Positions 33,226 to 36,963 of a stretch of 36,963 bases of DNA are shown in pieces. The number at the start of each line of letters is the position of its first letter. The first letter of the stretch is position 1. Origin of the DNA: Mariniphaga sp. (GTDB lineage Bacteria; Bacteroidota; Bacteroidia; Bacteroidales; Prolixibacteraceae); assembly GCA_010906965.1 (NCBI GenBank), contig JAAFHB010000022.1, positions 1-36,963 of the forward strand, in the 5' to 3' direction. The position numbers and the translations under genes are program-made. The notes under the pieces are model-generated. The model was not told the DNA's origin and made no database searches. It was given only the letters and a program-made list of their open reading frames with translations.

Positions 33226-35283
33226 ATGAAAAAATATATTTACAATATAATATTCACCTATCTTCTGATTGTTGCAGGTTTTTCCCTTCGGGCAGCGCAA
33301 AATCCAGTTTTAGAAATTGAAAATTCTGTTGAAACTACACTGCAACTTCCCTTTATCGGGGCACAAGTCTTTATTGAACCGGGACAGACACCCGAAGAGA
33401 TTGATACTTGGTTTCGGGTGCTAAAGGAAAATCATTTCACCGTTTGCCGGATCAGGATGTTTGAATCGTATATGAAAAAACAGGACGGAACATGGGATTT
33501 CAGCTTGTTTGATAATGCATTCCGATCAGCAGAAAAGCATGGAATCAAGGTTTTTGGCACCATTTTTCCATACACAGAGAAAACGGATATCGGTGGCTTC
33601 AAATTTCCACGCGATGAAGCGCACCTGCAATCTATTGCTTTATTTATTAAACAACTAACTACCCACTTCGGACAATTCAAAAGCTTGTATGGCTGGGTAT
33701 TAATCAATGAGCCAGGGGTTGGCGGTAAAACTCCGATGACCGAATTCACAAAAAATAAGTTGAATGAATGGAAGCAAAACCATCCGCAAAAGGAGTTCAC
33801 AGATAAAGGCTTTCCGATACTTGTTGAATTGTCGGACCAGGCTTTTCTGCTGGATTATAACACCTGGTACCTCAACTGGATCGCCACTGAAATCAGAAAA
33901 TACGACACCATGCACGAATTGCATGTAAATAACCACCAGATGTTTCAGAATTGCGCGGAGTACAACTTCCCCGAATGGCGTAAGTTTCTGACAAGTCTTG
34001 GAGGTTCCGCCCATGCATCATGGCATTTTGGCTACTTCACCCGGCAACAATATGCCGCAGCAATGTCTGCCAACAGTGAGATTGTTCGATCGGGAGCAGG
34101 CAATCTTCCCTGGTTAATGACGGAATTACAAGGCGGCAACAATACTTACAGCGGTGGTACGCCAATGTGCCCAACTAAGGAGGAGATTGCACAATGGTTG
34201 TGGATCATTACTTCTGCTGAAGGAAAAGGATCGATTTTCTGGTCGCTGAATCCGCGCAGTTCAGGAATTGAAGCGGGCGAATGGGCATTACTCGACTTTC
34301 AGAATAATCCCTCCGACCGAATGAAAGAAGCGGCTAAGGTTGCCGAAACAATTAATCAGAACAGGGCGCTCTTCGAAAACAGTAAAGAGGTTGAATCAGG
34401 TATAAACATCCTCTACATCAGGCAATCACTTTGGGCGGAAGGTAAAATGGCGGAAGGTTCCACCCAAAATTACGAAGCACGTAAGGTTGGTGGCGTGATG
34501 AAATCGGCCATCAGTTATTTTGAAGCACTCAGCGAGATGGGCGTCAATGCGAATTTTAAGGCCTTTGAAGAGTTCGATTTCGGGAAAACTGATTACAAGG
34601 GAACAACAATCATTCTTGCACATCAAATCTCAGTCCCCGACAGTTACGCACCCATCCTCGAAAACTTCGTCAGCAAGGGTGGAAAACTGATTGTGGATGG
34701 ACTCACAGGTTTCTTCGACGAAAATCTTCACAACACAATGATAACCGGCTTTCCATTCGCAAATCTTTTCGGAGGGAATATCCGTGAGTTCAAACTGGTT
34801 GATAATCTATTTAAGGTTCAATGGAATAACTTTGCAATTCCTGCACATTTATGGCGCGGATTTATTGACGTCAAATCGGGAAAAACTGCTGCAAATTGCG
34901 AAGGTGAGCCAATTGCAGTCAGAAATACGATTGGCAATGGCGAAGTGCTTTGGATTCCATCGCTGATTGGTCTTGGCAGTCGCATAACGGGTGACTATAC
35001 ATCCTTAATCATGCTTTTAAACAAAGAAGCCGATCTAAGTCTGTCAACAGTACCCGTCCGGTTTAAAACGGCTCAAAAAGATATGCTGATGAAGACCATC
35101 AAATCCGGTAATTCGCTCATAACGGTTGTGATTAATAAACAGGATAAACCAGGTCAGGTCATGCTCGATTTCAAAAGTAAAACCACAACTGGCAAAATAC
35201 TGTATTCCAACAAACAAGGAACAGTGGTTGGACAGAATCTATCGATTGGATCTGAAGAAACAATGGTGATTGAATGGAAGTAA
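33226..35283 (+). CDS. GH42-like clan GH-A glycoside hydrolase, secreted
   Basis: A 685-residue exported (beta/alpha)8 glycosidase with GH42-like architecture. The ATG at 33226 is preferred over an in-frame GTG at 33121 because it places the signal peptide MKKYIYNIIFTYLLIVAGFS at the N-terminus. The catalytic barrel has the acid/base in YGWVLINEPG (N161-E162) and the nucleophile in LPWLMTELQGG (E300). A flavodoxin-like trimerisation-type domain follows (about 405-590; TTIILAHQISVPDSYAPILE and GGKLIVDGLTGFF), then a small beta-rich C-terminal domain. Related trimeric families (GH42 beta-galactosidase, GH164 beta-mannosidase) share this layout, and I cannot choose between them. It is the last gene before a convergent potassium-transport pair and probably co-transcribed with the GH3 gene. 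Confidence 0.8.
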   Translation: MKKYIYNIIFTYLLIVAGFSLRAAQNPVLEIENSVETTLQLPFIGAQVFIEPGQTPEEIDTWFRVLKENHFTVCRIRMFESYMKKQDGTWDFSLFDNAFRSAEKHGIKVFGTIFPYTEKTDIGGFKFPRDEAHLQSIALFIKQLTTHFGQFKSLYGWVLINEPGVGGKTPMTEFTKNKLNEWKQNHPQKEFTDKGFPILVELSDQAFLLDYNTWYLNWIATEIRKYDTMHELHVNNHQMFQNCAEYNFPEWRKFLTSLGGSAHASWHFGYFTRQQYAAAMSANSEIVRSGAGNLPWLMTELQGGNNTYSGGTPMCPTKEEIAQWLWIITSAEGKGSIFWSLNPRSSGIEAGEWALLDFQNNPSDRMKEAAKVAETINQNRALFENSKEVESGINILYIRQSLWAEGKMAEGSTQNYEARKVGGVMKSAISYFEALSEMGVNANFKAFEEFDFGKTDYKGTTIILAHQISVPDSYAPILENFVSKGGKLIVDGLTGFFDENLHNTMITGFPFANLFGGNIREFKLVDNLFKVQWNNFAIPAHLWRGFIDVKSGKTAANCEGEPIAVRNTIGNGEVLWIPSLIGLGSRITGDYTSLIMLLNKEADLSLSTVPVRFKTAQKDMLMKTIKSGNSLITVVINKQDKPGQVMLDFKSKTTTGKILYSNKQGTVVGQNLSIGSEETMVIEWK

Positions 35284-35338
35284 AAAAACGATCCGTAAAT
35301 TCAATGTGAACATTTCATTATAAGCAGCCTGTAATCGT

Positions 35339-36004
35339 TTATCCGTGAAGAAATTTGCGGATATCGCGAATATCGCCCACCAAAATAAGGATATCATTTT
35401 GCTGATAATCGAACTCAACAATTTCCTTATCCTTTGGTTGCGAAGATGAATAAAGGATTTTCAGATCTCTTTTTAATGCTATAATTTTAAGATGAAAATC
35501 TGTTTTAAACTTTATTGGAGAGAACCGCTGATGTACAAGGGATAGAGGAACAGGCATATCAATGATTTTCAGATTGTCGGATATACTGAAAAGATTGAGT
35601 ATTCCATCAAGAACCAGTTTCTGCGCAAGGATGCGGGCTGACTCGTATTCGGGATTGATGGTATGATTAATCCCAATAGAATTCAGAACCGCAAGGTGAA
35701 TGGAAGAACTTTCGCGGCAAATTACTTTCTTTACGCCAAATTTCTTTAGCAAAGCAGCAATCATCACCGAAATACCAAAATCATCACCAATACAGACGAC
35801 AAATGCATCGGCCTCTTTGATTGGCAATAGGCGCAAAGCATGCGGATCACTGGCATCCAGACAGATTGTATTGGCAATTACGTCTTTAAAAAACTCAACC
35901 TTTTCAATGTTCTTGTCTACACCAAGTACATCGTGCCCCATAGCTGTAAGAATTTTTGCAAGAGAAGCCCCAAAATTGCCTAATCCGATAGCGACTACGT
36001 TCAT
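35339..36004 (-). CDS. ktrA: KtrA/TrkA-type K+ uptake regulatory subunit
   Basis: A 221-residue cytoplasmic gating subunit of a Ktr/Trk potassium channel. It has a single RCK module: the N-terminal Rossmann RCK_N domain, MNVVAIGLGNFGASLAKILT with glycine motif GLGNFG and the acidic VDKN that binds nucleotide ribose, then DASDPHALRLL and ADAFVVCIGDDFG, and an RCK_C domain (about 135-221) ending DILILVGDIRDIRKF. The start at 36004 gives the standard N-terminus; a longer in-frame extension to 36103 would run into the trkH gene and lacks conservation. It lies 11 bp after the channel gene on the same strand, so the two form an operon. Single-RCK length is KtrA-like rather than the double-RCK TrkA of E. 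coli. Confidence 0.92.
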   Translation of the reverse strand: MNVVAIGLGNFGASLAKILTAMGHDVLGVDKNIEKVEFFKDVIANTICLDASDPHALRLLPIKEADAFVVCIGDDFGISVMIAALLKKFGVKKVICRESSSIHLAVLNSIGINHTINPEYESARILAQKLVLDGILNLFSISDNLKIIDMPVPLSLVHQRFSPIKFKTDFHLKIIALKRDLKILYSSSQPKDKEIVEFDYQQNDILILVGDIRDIRKFLHG

Positions 36005-36015
36005 AGCTGGTAATT

Positions 36016-36963
36016 TTATGTAATGATTAAATTTTCTTTTGGATAACGGTACAATGTTGGTCCGCCGGTGGAACTTGCCAATGACAATAAGAGCGTTATA
36101 CATCCCATTCGTCCAAGATACATCAGTAAGATCAGAATTATTTTAGATCCGTCAGAAAGCAAAGGTGTCAGATTCAGAGAGAGCCCCACCGTACCAAATG
36201 CCGAAAAACTTTCGAAGACAATTCGCAACAAGCCAAACTGTCCGTCAATCAAAAATATCCCAAACGCGCCAAGACCAATGACAACAACAGAAAGAATTAT
36301 AATTGCAAATGCTTTATTTACTGAATATTCATGAATTTCGTAACGGTGAATCTCGATATGATTCTTTCCACGGACAATGCGGATCATATTAAGCATTGCG
36401 ATCGCAAACGTGCTGGTTTTTACCCCACCTCCCGTTGATGCAGGAGAGGCTCCCACCCACATTAAGAAAATCATGATCAATATGGAAGGTTTGGCCAAAG
36501 CTTCCATGCTAAAATTGTTAAATCCAGCTGTACGGGGTGTAACACTCTGGAAATACGACATTGCCAGTTTTCCCTGAAAATCCATCCCCTTCTGTGTAAA
36601 ATTGGTTTCCAAAAAATAGAATGAAAGTGAACCGAAAACAAGCAATATAAATGTGGAGACGATCACAATCTTTGTATTAAAAGTGATCATTCCAACCCGA
36701 TGGACATATGGTTTGCGACATTTAACATACTCCGTGAGCCAATTCACCTGCGCTTTCAGGTAATTATAAATATTCAGAAGAACAGGAAAACCTAAACCTC
36801 CCAGAACGATTAAATTAGCAACAGAGTAATGAAGGCTATAATTCTCGCGTATGCGGATATCGTAAAGATTATCAGTCAAATTTGAAAAACCGGCATTGCA
36901 AAAAGCCGATATTGAATGGAAAACGGCAAATCTGAAATTTGCACCCGCTGACCCTAAAGCTTC
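36016..36963 (-). CDS. ktrB: KtrB/TrkH-type K+ channel subunit (N-terminus beyond window)
   Basis: The C-terminal 315 residues of a Trk/Ktr/HKT potassium-translocating membrane subunit. The frame is open to the right edge, so the N-terminus lies outside the window. Three of the four pore loops are visible: FHSISAFCNAGFSN (first in view), SVTPRTAGFNNFSMEAL and FESFSAFGTVGLSLNL near the C-terminus, the last with the selectivity-filter Gly. The intramembrane loop GASPASTGGGVKTSTFAI, which acts as a gate in KtrB, is present between them. The protein ends YRYPKENLIIT. It partners with the RCK protein encoded 11 bp downstream for Na+- or H+-dependent K+ uptake. KtrB versus TrkH cannot be settled without the N-terminus. 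Confidence 0.92.
   Translation of the reverse strand, partial: EALGSAGANFRFAVFHSISAFCNAGFSNLTDNLYDIRIRENYSLHYSVANLIVLGGLGFPVLLNIYNYLKAQVNWLTEYVKCRKPYVHRVGMITFNTKIVIVSTFILLVFGSLSFYFLETNFTQKGMDFQGKLAMSYFQSVTPRTAGFNNFSMEALAKPSILIMIFLMWVGASPASTGGGVKTSTFAIAMLNMIRIVRGKNHIEIHRYEIHEYSVNKAFAIIILSVVVIGLGAFGIFLIDGQFGLLRIVFESFSAFGTVGLSLNLTPLLSDGSKIILILLMYLGRMGCITLLLSLASSTGGPTLYRYPKENLIIT

Noticed and set aside
35284-35338. Terminator between the GH42-like gene and ktrA
   Set aside because: Only a 5-bp AATGT/ACATT palindrome and distant AAACGAT/ATCGTTT arms are present, too weak to call.

Overview
The window is about 37 kb of AT-leaning DNA from a free-living, glycan-degrading member of the Bacteroidota, most likely Bacteroidales/Marinilabiliales-like, although the species cannot be named from sequence alone. 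The evidence is a SusC/SusD pair driven by an ECF sigma factor and FecR-type anti-sigma factor, futalosine-pathway menaquinone synthesis, a Bacteroidota-type topoisomerase III, several Tat-exported Gfo/Idh/MocA oxidoreductases, very weak ribosome binding sites, and at least one promoter matching the Bacteroidota TTTG / TAnnTTTG pattern. No tRNA, rRNA, CRISPR array, insertion sequence or phage gene is visible.

Left arm (1-4,400): a minus-strand pair of secreted enzymes, a GH144-type endo-beta-1,2-glucanase followed by a GH3 beta-glucosidase that runs off the left edge. Together they look like a beta-1,2-glucan (sophoro-oligosaccharide) module. Immediately upstream lies the decayed C-terminus of a LuxR-type regulator (frameshift plus nonsense codon), then a 72-residue membrane protein and a bidirectional terminator.

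Housekeeping stretch (4,388-18,000): a Tat-exported Gfo/Idh oxidoreductase, uracil permease (uraA), malonyl-CoA:ACP transacylase (fabD), GTP cyclohydrolase I (folE), futalosine hydrolase (mqnB), topoisomerase III (topB), a TonB-like protein, a dihydroorotate-dehydrogenase-like flavoprotein, a CopZ-like metallochaperone, a translationally coupled DUF3820/hypothetical pair, a VF530-type protein, a divergent DEAD-box helicase, and an unlisted 35-residue Lys-rich gene beside a heptamer repeat.

Polysaccharide-utilisation region (18,000-35,300, plus strand apart from one kinase): an exported SMP-30/gluconolactonase-like protein, ECF sigma factor, FecR anti-sigma factor, SusC with an N-terminal STN signalling domain, SusD lipoprotein, a strong terminator, and a second Tat-type Gfo/Idh oxidoreductase. 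Then come a minus-strand hybrid histidine kinase, a GH3 enzyme with a PA14 insertion, and a GH42-like clan GH-A glycosidase. SusC STN to FecR to sigma factor is the classical trans-envelope induction route. The exported lactonase-like and oxidoreductase proteins suggest, but do not prove, an oxidative step in glycoside breakdown.

Right edge (35,339-36,963): a KtrA/TrkA-type NAD-binding regulator and the C-terminal part of its KtrB/TrkH potassium channel partner on the minus strand.

I found no clearly new multi-gene system. The best second-look items are the dead regulator beside the glucanase operon, the histidine kinase with Lys in place of the H-box acid, the structured fecR-susC leader, the lactonase/oxidoreductase association with a Sus locus, and the coupled DUF3820 pair.
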